From: Anaerolineales bacterium UBA2395
Lineage (GTDB): Bacteria; Chloroflexota; Anaerolineae; Anaerolineales; Villigracilaceae
Length of the DNA: 10,205 nt
Assembly: GCA_002343775.1 (NCBI GenBank)
Contig: DDSH01000011.1
Location: 1-10,205, forward strand
Reading direction: 5' to 3'
This document shows positions 1-7,917 of this stretch, in pieces. The notes beneath the pieces are model-generated. The model had not been told where the DNA came from, made no database searches, and saw only the letters and a program-made list of their open reading frames with translations. A program made the position numbers and the translations under genes. How positions within the stretch are numbered: position 1 is the stretch's first letter; each line of letters starts with the position of its first letter.

Positions 1-1
1 C

Positions 2-457
2 GCCCAGTCGGCCGTCTTCATGGTGCGCGGCAACTTCGGCAACTCCTACTCGCCTCCCCCAGCCCCCTGGATGACCTTCGGCGATGACTTCTCTCCGGGT
101 CCCTGGGCTCAACCCTGGGCTCAAGGCATGTTCGATGCCGGGCTCACCGCTGGTTGTTCCTCTAGCCCCAGGTTGTTCTGCCCCTGGGAAGAGATGCCGC
201 GCTTCCAGGCGGCAGTGTTCGGGCTGCGCATGAAATATGGCATTTCGTATCCTCCTCCATCTGGAACGGGCACGGTCTTTGCCGATGTCAATGGTTCGGA
301 GTGGTATGCCGGTTGGGTGGAGAAAGCCTATGCCGAAGGCATGCTGCCTGCCTGTGGTTCCTCCGGCGGCAAGCCGCTCTTCTGCCCCAACGATCTTGTC
401 AGCCGCGGGCTGGGTGCCTACATGATCGTACGTGCCAAGAATCTTTCCATGCCGTAG
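2..457 (+). CDS. C-terminal part of an SLH-domain surface protein (5' end outside window)
   Basis: The open frame enters from the left edge in the frame beginning at base 2 and ends at TAG 455-457. The ATG at base 20 is internal, because the residues before it (AQSAVF) match the homologous place inside the downstream protein. The visible 151 residues hold the end of one SLH repeat and two complete ones, with the usual FGD/FADV...W...AYAEGM pattern and a Pro-rich linker between repeats. SLH repeats normally attach proteins non-covalently to cell-wall or envelope polymers, so this is probably the anchoring end of an exported protein. The two complete repeats each carry a cysteine pair (GC...LFC), unlike textbook SLH. 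The segment is about 89% identical in DNA, gap-free, to the last 456 bases of the next gene. The passenger domain cannot be known from this window. Confidence 0.88.
   Translation, partial: AQSAVFMVRGNFGNSYSPPPAPWMTFGDDFSPGPWAQPWAQGMFDAGLTAGCSSSPRLFCPWEEMPRFQAAVFGLRMKYGISYPPPSGTGTVFADVNGSEWYAGWVEKAYAEGMLPACGSSGGKPLFCPNDLVSRGLGAYMIVRAKNLSMP
2..457 (+). repeat. Direct repeat copy 1 (SLH cassette, partner at 4029-4484)
   Basis: Hand alignment to 4029-4484 gives about 49 mismatches in 456 gap-free bases, roughly 89% identity. Mismatches are clustered: 173-222 and 254-322 are identical to 4200-4249 and 4281-4349 (50 and 69 bases), while 40-172 is much more diverged. The repeat may extend left of the window. 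Confidence 0.9.
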
Positions 458-471
458 GGAATATTCCGTCC

Positions 472-515
472 TCCCAAAGCCCTCCACCGTTAGCAGGGGC
501 TTTGGGAATTATTTC
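472..515 (+). terminator. Rho-independent terminator after the partial SLH gene
   Basis: An 11-bp perfect stem pairs 472-482 (TCCCAAAGCCC) with 497-507 (GGGCTTTGGGA) around a 14-base loop. A T-rich but interrupted tail (ATTATTTCTT) follows. It starts 15 bases after the stop codon, as expected for the end of the upstream transcription unit, and suggests that the next gene has its own promoter. Confidence 0.75.
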
Positions 516-576
516 TTCCAGAGAATTATCAGAAAATATTCCTGACAATCCTCCTTGACGCGGTAAACATAAAACT

Positions 577-582
577 GGGAGG
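577..582 (+). promoter_or_regulatory. Shine-Dalgarno site GGGAGG
   Basis: GGGAGG lies 5 bases before ATG 588 and 11 bases before the second in-frame ATG at 594, so it favours 588 as the start but does not wholly exclude 594. No convincing -35/-10 pair was found in 508-576. A TTGACG at 555-560 is too close to the gene to be used with a correctly spaced -10. Confidence 0.7.
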
Positions 583-587
583 CACTA

Positions 588-3500
588 ATGAATATGAGCC
601 CTAGAAAATTCACCAGCATTTTCATCCTCTTCGCGATGCTTGGTTCAGTTTTTTCTTCCTATGAGGTGAAGGCTGGGCGCCAGCCTTCACCGCTCCTCAC
701 CAGCGGGGATCTCTTATGGGCAAACGGTTTTGGCGGAACAGGAAGCGACTCCAGCCTTTCCATTGCGACAGACTCAAGCGGAAACTCTTACACAACAGGG
801 TACTTTCAGCAGACAGTGGACTTCAACCCAAGTACTGGGACAACCAACCTAACCAGCAATGGGGATCGCGATATCTTTATTTCCAAGTTCGATGAGAATG
901 GTTCTTTCATCTGGGCAAGGCAGTTTGGTAATACAGGCTTTGATATTGGTAAAGAAATAATACTGGACGCCTCTAATAACATATATTTAACAGGATACTT
1001 TGAAGGGACTGTCGATTTTGACCCTGGGGTAGGCACATTCAACATGTCGAGCAGTGGGGAAAACGACGCATTCCTCCTAAAACTAGACAGCAATGGAAAT
1101 TTCATATGGGCAAAAAAATTTGGCGGTGCATCATATGACGAGGGCGAAGGTGTCGCCGTGGATGTCAACGGCAATATATACCTACTGATAGAATTCTGGG
1201 GGACCTCAGATTTCAACCCGGGTTCGGGGGCATTTAACCTGACTAGTAACGGGTATGGTGATATAGCTGTTGTTAAATTAGATCCGTCGGGAAATTTTGT
1301 GTGGGCAAAAAGATTTGGCGGGACAGACGACGACTATGGGAATAGTTTTGCAATCAGCGAATCTGGAAACATCTATATCACCGGGAATTTTAATGGCACA
1401 GTGGATTTCAACCCCAATGCGGGATCTTTTTATTTGACCAGCATTTTTTTCGACATGTTCATCTCTGTATTGGATGAAAATGGCGACTTCTTGTGGGCAA
1501 TTAACATTGGCGGAAGCGGCATTGACGATGGTACAGCTATCGCTCTGGATGATGTCGGGAATATTTATGTGGCGGGGGTATTTCAAAACACAGTCGATTT
1601 CGATCCAGATACCATTATGGAGTTTGAGTTAACGAGTGCTGGAGAGTGGGACGCATACATACTAAAGTTAAACAATGCCGGAGTTTTGACTTGGGCGATG
1701 TCCATGGGTGGCTCAGGGGAGGATTTCGTAACCGATATTGACATCTACGAAAACAAAAATATCTACCTGTCAGGTTCTTTCGAAGATACTTTTTATTTTG
1801 ATTCAAAAAGTGAAACAATAAATCTTACTAGCGCCGGACTTAGCGATGCATTTCTCTTAAGGCTTGACGACGCTGGCAATTTAGTTTGGGGAAAAAATAT
1901 GGGCGGGGCAATGGATGATTTTCCATATGGGATTGATGTGGATGGAAAGAACAACATATTTATCACAGGCGATTTCAAAGGTATTGCCGATTTTGATCCC
2001 GGCACAGGAACAACGTTCCTGACCAGTAACGGCGAGAGAGATGTTTTCGTATCAAAGATCGAAGGACCCATCTCGCACACAGTAACAAACACAAGCGATA
2101 ACGGGGTTGGTTCTCTCAGATATGCAATAGAAACCTCTTTACCGGGAGATATCATCACCTTTGCTCCATCTCTTGCCGGACAAACGATTCGACTTCAATC
2201 AACCTTGACAATAGGTAAAAACATCGCAATTGACGCTTCTGACTTTTCGGAAAAAATTATCCTTAGCGGCGACTCGGACAATGATGGCGATGGCGATATT
2301 CTGATTTTAAATATTTTAGCTAACTGGAATGTAACAATTAAAAATGTAAAATTTACAAAGGGACAGACAAACACCTCAACAAATGCGGGGGCGATTGCAA
2401 ACCTTGGCAATTTAAGTATTTATGATTCTGAATTTAATTCCAACCATGGCGAACAAGGAGGAGCCATTCGCAATTCCGGTCAACTACTTGTTGAAAACAG
2501 TAGTTTTACAAATAACGCTGGAGTAGAAGGTGGAGCAATCCTAAACAACATAAATGCACAAGCAGAAATTAGAAGCTCTACTTTTTCGACCAACCAAGCA
2601 AACAATTCTAATGGGCTGCTCGGCGGAGGCGGGGCGATTGTGAATATTGGATTTGCCGAAATAGAAGACTCAGAGTTTACAAATAATACTGCCGATTATA
2701 GCGGAGGAGGTATTGTTAACTCTTTGGCAGGAACGTTAACTATTTCAGGCAGCACCTTTACAGACAATGAATCAATTGAACTTGGAGGAGCCATTCATAA
2801 TTTCGAGGGGCATATCGAGGTCGATCAAAGCACATTCATCAATAACGGTACGGCTGAAGGCGGCGCCATCCTCAATGACCTTGATGGTACGGTTGTAATA
2901 ACAAATTCGATCTTTAGACAAAATACCGCAACAATTGACGCTGGGGCGCTCGGTAATATAGGAACAATCACAGTCACTGGCAGCGAATTCAGTCAAAACT
3001 CAGCAACCTTGGACGCAGGAGGAGCAATCTTAAACGGGATAGGCGGAACTGCTGTAATTGCCAACAGTACCATATCAGGAAACTCCTCAGTTGATGGAGG
3101 CGGTGTTGCCATGAGAGATCCAGATACAATCACAACGCTTATCAATGTCACAATTTCCAACAACACGGGTGGCGGTCTATATATCAAGGATGGCATTGCC
3201 CACATCACAAATAGCATAATTGCAAATAACAGCGGAAATCCAGACTGCTACATGGATGACGGAAGTATCACCACAAACGTGAAAAATATCATCCTGGTAA
3301 ACGGTTCAGGATCGACCAGCTGTGGGACCCCATTCATTGGAATAGACCCCCTGATCGATTCGCTGTCTTTAAATGGCGGAGTCACTCAGACCATGGCATT
3401 ATTGCCAGGTTCACCCGCCATCAATGCGGGCGATGATGCTGCTTGCAATGCTCTTCCTGTTGACGGCATTGACCAACGCGGAATAACTCGTCCACAGGGA

Positions 3501-4484
3501 AGTCATTGCGATATAGGAGCGTACGAATACCAAGAGCTGAACGCCCCTCTTGTTACTTCCATCATCCGTGCTTCTGGCAATCCCACCGCTGCCTCTAGTG
3601 TGGACTTCACCATCACCTTCTCGGAGGACGTCACTGGTGTCTCCACCTCCGCCCCCTTCAACGACTTCCAGTTGGTCACCACCGGGGTCTCCAGCGCTGC
3701 CATCACTGCCGTTACTCCCGTCTCCGCCTCGGTCTATACTGTCACTGTCAACACCGGCTCAGGGAATGGCACGATCCACCTCAATATCCCAGTGGGTGCC
3801 TCCATCTCCGACCTCTCGTCCAACCTCCTGAGCGGATTGCCTTTTACAACTGGCGAGGTGTATTCCATCGACAAGTCAGGCGGTCCCTTACCTTCTTCGC
3901 CCACCTTTGGGGATGTGCCCATGAATCATCCCTATTGGTCTGACATCGAGATCCTCTACGCCAACGGGCTCACCGCTGGATGCTCCACTGAGTCTCTGCT
4001 CTTCTGCCCTGAACAAACCATGAACCGTGCCCAGTCTGCCGTCTTCATGGTGCGTGGCAACTTCGGCAATGCCTATACGCCTCCCCCTGCACCTTGGACG
4101 ACCTTCGGTGACAACTTCGCTCCAGGTCCCTGGGCGCAACCTTGGGCTCAGGGTATGTTCGATGCCGGGCTCACTGCTGGTTGCTCTACGTCTCCCCGAT
4201 TGTTCTGCCCCTGGGAAGAGATGCCGCGCTTCCAGGCGGCAGTGTTCGGTCTGCGCATGAAATACGGTATTTCCTATCCGCCTCCATCTGGAACGGGCAC
4301 GGTCTTTGCCGATGTCAATGGTTCGGAGTGGTATGCCGGTTGGGTGGAGCAAGCCTATGCCGAAGGCATGCTGCCTGCCTGCGGTTCCTCCGGCGGCAAG
4401 CCGCTCTTTTGCCCCAACGATCTCGTCAGCCGCGGGCTGGCTGCCTACATGATCGTCAGAGCCAAAAGCCTGACGATGCCGTAA
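588..4484 (+). CDS. Large secreted mosaic protein: propeller, beta-helix, Ig-like and triple SLH anchor
   Basis: This 1298-residue exported protein is built from recognisable modules. Residues 1-29 are a signal peptide (basic PRK, then a hydrophobic stretch, with likely cleavage after VKA). Residues 44-494 are seven SBBP-type propeller repeats with tryptophans at 44, 109, 174, 239, 303, 369 and 434. Residues 497-985 form a parallel beta-helix with many GGAI and F..N motifs like chlamydial Pmp repeats, ending in the 'choice-of-anchor Q' signature (GSPAINAG, DQRG, CDIGAYE). Residues 986-1098 are an Ig-like domain (TFSEDVTGV). Residues 1104-1298 are three SLH repeats. The likely role is a cell-surface protein held by its SLH end and displaying a repeat-rich binding or adhesive region; no catalytic motif was seen, and the ligand is unknown. 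All ten cysteines lie from residue 887 onward. Base composition rises sharply near 3540, matching the start of the Ig/SLH portion. Confidence 0.92.
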   Translation: MNMSPRKFTSIFILFAMLGSVFSSYEVKAGRQPSPLLTSGDLLWANGFGGTGSDSSLSIATDSSGNSYTTGYFQQTVDFNPSTGTTNLTSNGDRDIFISKFDENGSFIWARQFGNTGFDIGKEIILDASNNIYLTGYFEGTVDFDPGVGTFNMSSSGENDAFLLKLDSNGNFIWAKKFGGASYDEGEGVAVDVNGNIYLLIEFWGTSDFNPGSGAFNLTSNGYGDIAVVKLDPSGNFVWAKRFGGTDDDYGNSFAISESGNIYITGNFNGTVDFNPNAGSFYLTSIFFDMFISVLDENGDFLWAINIGGSGIDDGTAIALDDVGNIYVAGVFQNTVDFDPDTIMEFELTSAGEWDAYILKLNNAGVLTWAMSMGGSGEDFVTDIDIYENKNIYLSGSFEDTFYFDSKSETINLTSAGLSDAFLLRLDDAGNLVWGKNMGGAMDDFPYGIDVDGKNNIFITGDFKGIADFDPGTGTTFLTSNGERDVFVSKIEGPISHTVTNTSDNGVGSLRYAIETSLPGDIITFAPSLAGQTIRLQSTLTIGKNIAIDASDFSEKIILSGDSDNDGDGDILILNILANWNVTIKNVKFTKGQTNTSTNAGAIANLGNLSIYDSEFNSNHGEQGGAIRNSGQLLVENSSFTNNAGVEGGAILNNINAQAEIRSSTFSTNQANNSNGLLGGGGAIVNIGFAEIEDSEFTNNTADYSGGGIVNSLAGTLTISGSTFTDNESIELGGAIHNFEGHIEVDQSTFINNGTAEGGAILNDLDGTVVITNSIFRQNTATIDAGALGNIGTITVTGSEFSQNSATLDAGGAILNGIGGTAVIANSTISGNSSVDGGGVAMRDPDTITTLINVTISNNTGGGLYIKDGIAHITNSIIANNSGNPDCYMDDGSITTNVKNIILVNGSGSTSCGTPFIGIDPLIDSLSLNGGVTQTMALLPGSPAINAGDDAACNALPVDGIDQRGITRPQGSHCDIGAYEYQELNAPLVTSIIRASGNPTAASSVDFTITFSEDVTGVSTSAPFNDFQLVTTGVSSAAITAVTPVSASVYTVTVNTGSGNGTIHLNIPVGASISDLSSNLLSGLPFTTGEVYSIDKSGGPLPSSPTFGDVPMNHPYWSDIEILYANGLTAGCSTESLLFCPEQTMNRAQSAVFMVRGNFGNAYTPPPAPWTTFGDNFAPGPWAQPWAQGMFDAGLTAGCSTSPRLFCPWEEMPRFQAAVFGLRMKYGISYPPPSGTGTVFADVNGSEWYAGWVEQAYAEGMLPACGSSGGKPLFCPNDLVSRGLAAYMIVRAKSLTMP
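717..2069 (+). repeat. Seven 65-residue beta-propeller repeats
   Basis: This stretch encodes seven degenerate repeats of 64-66 residues. Each begins near WAK.FGG, continues with GN.Y.TG.F.GTVDF.P and LTS.G, and ends with D.F..KLD..G. The spacing of the conserved Trp is 65, 65, 65, 64, 66 and 65 residues. Seven units fit one closed seven-bladed beta-propeller. The DNA of the repeats is well diverged, so this is an old expansion and not a recent tandem duplication. Confidence 0.88.
2076..3542 (+). repeat. Parallel beta-helix region with Pmp-like GGAI/F..N repeats
   Basis: The region encodes roughly 490 residues beginning with TVTNTSDNGVGSLRYAI, a common entry motif of bacterial beta-helix proteins. 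Irregular coils of about 20-30 residues follow, carrying GGAI.N and S.F..N. It ends with SPAINAG...DQRG.TRP...CDIGAYE, the closing motif of 'choice-of-anchor Q' proteins. Four cysteines at residues 887, 912, 953 and 974 lie in the capping part and could form two disulfides (inference). Confidence 0.85.
4029..4484 (+). repeat. Direct repeat copy 2 (SLH cassette, partner at 2-457)
   Basis: This is the second copy of the C-terminal cassette, in the same orientation and reading frame and ending at the equivalent stop codon (TAA here, TAG in copy 1). Homology stops after the stop codon: the terminators of the two genes are unrelated in sequence. Confidence 0.9.
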
Positions 4485-4497
4485 TCCATTAGATTTC

Positions 4498-4544
4498 AAA
4501 GAATCTGAGCGGGAATTTAAATTCCCGCTCAGATTCTTTTGTTT
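4498..4544 (+). terminator. Strong intrinsic terminator, perfect 42-bp palindrome
   Basis: Bases 4498-4518 and 4519-4539 are perfect reverse complements (stem AAAGAATCTGAGCGGGAA..., centre TTTAAA), followed by TTTTGTTTC. The stem begins 13 bases after the stop codon of the large surface protein. In RNA the outer 19 or so pairs would form with a short AU loop. It separates that gene from the convergent regulator gene. The reverse orientation has only a short T run, so it is mainly a + strand terminator. Confidence 0.88.
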
Positions 4545-4834
4545 CATTTAGAAAAGCGATACAATGAGATCGCGCGAGTGAGACACCTTGTATATCTCAG
4601 CAAAACTGTTCGTTCTGGTCTTAGAACCTGCTATACACTTTAGTTAAATATGAGCAATTATTTTGACGGAAGATTGTAGTATCAAGATGGAAAAAGCCAG
4701 AAAGTGAAGGCTTTGAAACGTTTCCGTTAATTATTAAGGATAGGCAAGCGCCCTTTCGTCATCCGTTACATCACTCGGGCATGGTTTTTGGGTCGTTCCC
4801 TGAGTTTATCGTCCCAAAAAGTGAGTAACAGACT
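4545..4834. other. Intergenic region between convergent genes, no gene seen
   Basis: This AT-rich stretch of 290 bases has only very short open frames without ribosome binding sites. It contains the 10-bp palindrome GAAACGTTTC (4715-4724) and an imperfect hairpin: 4785-4795 pairs with 4810-4820 (TTTTTGGG/CCCAAAAA core, one mismatch). The hairpin lies just beyond the stop of the minus-strand regulator but lacks a following T run on either strand, so I do not call it an intrinsic terminator. No tRNA or known RNA element was recognised. Confidence 0.6.
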
Positions 4835-7800
4835 CTAGCTCCCCAATGCGATCACAATTCTTTCGACAATATCAGACACCGGATCACCGTTCCAAGGGTT
4901 GGTTATAGCAGTTTCCGATGGGGTCGTGTCGGTTTTCCCCGCCACCCGTTGACGGGCTTCTTCTGAAATTCCAGGGTGATGTAGCACATAGGCGATCAGA
5001 TGTTGACCAATCTCCGCCCGACCATCCGAGGAGAGCAAGAGTCCGATTGCTGCGAGAATATCAAGCGTAAGTTGGGTATCGCCAACGCGATTGGCTATTT
5101 CAAGCGCAGGTCGGAAGTAAGTCCGGGCTTCTTTTCGCTTCCCTGTAAGCATTGCCACGTCGCCCAAACCGGCAAGAGCCACTGCCTCTCCGCGTTGGTC
5201 GTTAATCTTGCGTTTTAGCACCAGGCTTTCGTTCAGCAGTTTTTCAGCCAGCGGATAATCGCCCAGCCTGCCTGCCAGTTTTCCGGCATTTGCCAGAGTG
5301 GTCGCGGCACCATGAATATGATCCTGCGCCTTGAATATCTCGCTGCTTTGAAGATAATACTGTTGAGCACCTGAAAAATCTTCGAGGATCTGGAGCAGGT
5401 TGCCCAGGTTGTTCATCACCATGGCAGCGCCAATTTCATCTTCATTGGTTTGATACGCTTTCACAGCACGCTCAAAATAATCACGACACTGGTCGTTTTT
5501 GCCCTGTGCCTTGGCACAACTGCCAAGAAAGTTCAATGAGAAGGCAACACCGTCCAAATTTTCTGTCTGCTGCGAAAGTTGCAGGCTTTGTTCAGCAAGT
5601 TCTGATGCGCGCTGATAATCGCCGCCATAATAGCTGGTTATGGCAAGCGAATCCAGCGCACGGGAGCGGCGGGATGGGTCATCTACATGCTCCAAATACG
5701 ACAAAGCCTGTTGCGAGCCAATGCGCGCGCTTTCCAGTTGACCGATCTGTGTGTGCATACGTGCTTTGCGACCCAACAAATCACACAACAACCCATTTGT
5801 ACCGGGATGTTTTTTCTCGATCAACAGTTCAATGGCATGCCCAAACAGATCAACACCCTCCTGGAACCAGCTCTCCATGCTGAAAAAACCATGCAGGACA
5901 CTGGCTGTCTGTTCGAGTTCATTTAACATGCCAGAGACGGCGGCGGTTTCCCAAGCAAGGCGGATGTTATCCCTCTCGGGGCGGATGAGCGTACGCTGTT
6001 GAGGTGATTCGCCGTCGCCGAGGTCAGATAAAAATTTCAGATAGTACAAGGCTTGGTTCGCAGATAAAGTCTCAAGGTCCAGCCCTGAAGCGGATAGTTT
6101 TTCCGCAGCAAATTGATGGAGGATGGGATGAATGTCGTAGCGTTCATCTGGTTGACGTTGGACGAGAGATTTGTCCACCAGCGACGAGAGCGCGATCTCC
6201 ACTCCAATGGCGTTTCCATGCACAACCGATTTCGCCGCTTCGATTGTAAATCCGCCGCGAAAGATCGTGAGCTGGGTATAAACGATCTGTTCATCTGAGG
6301 TAAGCAGCGACCAGGATCGTTCGAACACGGTACGCAAACTGCGATGACCGGCTGAAACATCTTTGTATGGACTGGCGAGAAAATCCAGATCGCTTTCGAT
6401 TTGTGCGGCAATTTGTGTACTGGGGTAATTTCGAATCCAGGAGGAAGCTAGTTCAATGGCGAGCGGCATGCCCTCCACCAAACGACAAATACGGGCAACT
6501 GCCTGACGTTCATTTTTATCGAGGCGGTAATTTCGTTGGATGCGCCGCGCACCTTGAAGGAATAATGCAATGGCGCTGAAGCCTTCATCGGCGTCGTTAT
6601 CTTCATTCGGCACGTCCAACCCGGAGACATCGAAAACAACTTCTTCGTATAAATTCACCCGTTCGCGAGATGTGACGAGAATTTTGAGATTCGGTGCGCC
6701 GCGCAGCATATCTACAATAAGGGCAATCCCACTGCCAGATTCATCAAAAAGGTGTTCAAGGTTATCCAAAACCAACAAGGTTTCTTTATCCTTTAAATGG
6801 TCGAGCAACTGCTTTTGCAGCGCGTCCTGCCCTTTGAACGAAAAACCGATGGCGTCCGCGATACGGGCTAGGATTTCCTGCGGCGATTCAATGGTTGCCA
6901 ATGGAACAAACCCCACTCCGTTCAGAAAACGACCCGGTTTCTGCTCGACAAATGAACGAGCCGCTTCAACTGCCAAACGGGTTTTGCCAATCCCACCTGG
7001 TCCAACGATCGTGACCAAACGCGCTTCCCGCGAGATCAACAAATTCGCAAGTTCATCCAATTCCTGTTGACGCCCAAGGAAACCTGCTGAATATTTAGGC
7101 AGATTGGTTTTAGGCGGAAAATCCGTCTGTTGGAATTTTTGAAACAGATCGGTCGTTGTGGGGGACGGCGCAACCCCCAGATCTTTTTGAAGTTTTTCCT
7201 TCAGCGTTTGGTAGCACTTCAACGCATCGCTTCGCTGCCCGGCACGCAAGAGCGTCCACATTTGAGTGCGGCAGGCATCTTCGTCATATGGATCGAGACG
7301 TTGCCAGCGTGAGGCAGTGAGACTGCCTTCGGCATACTGACCGCTCTCCAGATAGTATCCCGACAGGAGGCGATAGCCATCGCGAGCCAGACGCTTCAAT
7401 CGTTCGCGCTGGAGCAGGGTCCACTCCTCAAAGCCTTGTCCATCCCGAAGGTGAAAGCCCTCTAAAAAATCACCGCGATACAGGTCCAGTGCAGACCGAA
7501 GTTTCTCTGCCGAGACGGCGTCTGCTGGGATCGCTCCCCGGTCTGGCAAGCCCATTCCCTTTAGTTGATCTTCAAACTCATTCACATCGATCCAAAATTC
7601 ACTGGCCGCATTGAACTCCAGCGCATCACGTGAGATGAGCAAGTAATCATCCAACTCACGCCGCAAGGAGGTCAGAATGGTGCGCAGATTTGTGAGTCCC
7701 TGTGTGGATGTACGGTCCGCCCAAAGTAGTTCCGCTAAGGTTTCGCGTGTAAAAGATCGCTTGTTACACGCAAGATAGACAAAAAGCGCCTCTGCGGTGC

Positions 7801-7882
7801 GTGAAGGCAGCCCCGCCACTACCTTTTTCCCTTTTTGGATTGAAACCTCACCCAACAGATTAATTTTCAGTTTGAGGGCCAT
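4835..7882 (-). CDS. BTAD/SARP-type transcriptional regulator with NB-ARC ATPase and TPR repeats
   Basis: This 1015-residue cytoplasmic protein has the architecture of large AfsR-like STAND regulators. Residues 5-95 are an OmpR-type winged helix (LLGEVSIQ...SRTAEALFVYLA...LAELLW...LRTILTSLRREL) that should bind DNA. Residues 97-250 are the bacterial transcriptional activation domain (YRGDFLEGF, LDPYDEDACR, ALKCYQTLKEKL). Residues 266-600 are an NB-ARC ATPase: Walker A GPGGIGKT 294-301, Walker B LLVLDNLEHL 369-378, sensor VTSRER 403-408, GMPLAIELAS 471-480, and IHP at 584-586 where plant relatives have MHD. Residues 700-960 are TPR-like helical repeats. Such proteins are thought to be held inactive until a signal reaches the TPR part, then bind ATP and activate transcription. 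The start fits the family N-terminus, although no strong ribosome binding site precedes it. The gene is divergent from the small-protein/beta-helix cluster, its most likely target (inference). Confidence 0.93.
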   Translation of the reverse strand: MALKLKINLLGEVSIQKGKKVVAGLPSRTAEALFVYLACNKRSFTRETLAELLWADRTSTQGLTNLRTILTSLRRELDDYLLISRDALEFNAASEFWIDVNEFEDQLKGMGLPDRGAIPADAVSAEKLRSALDLYRGDFLEGFHLRDGQGFEEWTLLQRERLKRLARDGYRLLSGYYLESGQYAEGSLTASRWQRLDPYDEDACRTQMWTLLRAGQRSDALKCYQTLKEKLQKDLGVAPSPTTTDLFQKFQQTDFPPKTNLPKYSAGFLGRQQELDELANLLISREARLVTIVGPGGIGKTRLAVEAARSFVEQKPGRFLNGVGFVPLATIESPQEILARIADAIGFSFKGQDALQKQLLDHLKDKETLLVLDNLEHLFDESGSGIALIVDMLRGAPNLKILVTSRERVNLYEEVVFDVSGLDVPNEDNDADEGFSAIALFLQGARRIQRNYRLDKNERQAVARICRLVEGMPLAIELASSWIRNYPSTQIAAQIESDLDFLASPYKDVSAGHRSLRTVFERSWSLLTSDEQIVYTQLTIFRGGFTIEAAKSVVHGNAIGVEIALSSLVDKSLVQRQPDERYDIHPILHQFAAEKLSASGLDLETLSANQALYYLKFLSDLGDGESPQQRTLIRPERDNIRLAWETAAVSGMLNELEQTASVLHGFFSMESWFQEGVDLFGHAIELLIEKKHPGTNGLLCDLLGRKARMHTQIGQLESARIGSQQALSYLEHVDDPSRRSRALDSLAITSYYGGDYQRASELAEQSLQLSQQTENLDGVAFSLNFLGSCAKAQGKNDQCRDYFERAVKAYQTNEDEIGAAMVMNNLGNLLQILEDFSGAQQYYLQSSEIFKAQDHIHGAATTLANAGKLAGRLGDYPLAEKLLNESLVLKRKINDQRGEAVALAGLGDVAMLTGKRKEARTYFRPALEIANRVGDTQLTLDILAAIGLLLSSDGRAEIGQHLIAYVLHHPGISEEARQRVAGKTDTTPSETAITNPWNGDPVSDIVERIVIALGS

Positions 7883-7911
7883 TTTTCTGAGCGTTTTCTA
7901 AGCGGACGATG

Positions 7912-7917
7912 AATATA
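7912..7917 (-). promoter_or_regulatory. Possible -10 (TATATT) of the regulator gene
   Basis: Read on the minus strand, 7917-7912 is TATATT, five of six matches to TATAAT, about 30 bases before the start codon. No good -35 lies 16-18 bases upstream; TTCACA is present but about 21 bases away. A poor -35 is common at promoters that need an activator. Confidence 0.3.

Noticed and set aside
3550..3831. 93-codon + strand frame rich in Pro and Ser
   Set aside because: It is a shifted frame over the Ig-like domain, low complexity, and an effect of C-rich codon choice.
3888..4547. 219-codon open frame on the minus strand opposite the Ig/SLH region
   Set aside because: It lies fully within a strongly supported gene and has an Arg/Gly-rich composition typical of an antisense shadow. 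The GC-rich cassette naturally lacks stops on both strands, and the frame runs through the terminator palindrome.
4785..4820. Imperfect hairpin as terminator of the minus-strand regulator gene
   Set aside because: The stem has one mismatch and the T run is on the wrong side for either strand, so only an inverted repeat can be claimed.
5506..5883. 125-codon + strand frame opposite the regulator
   Set aside because: The overlapping minus-strand frame encodes well-formed TPR helices, while the + strand product shows no domain or ribosome binding site.
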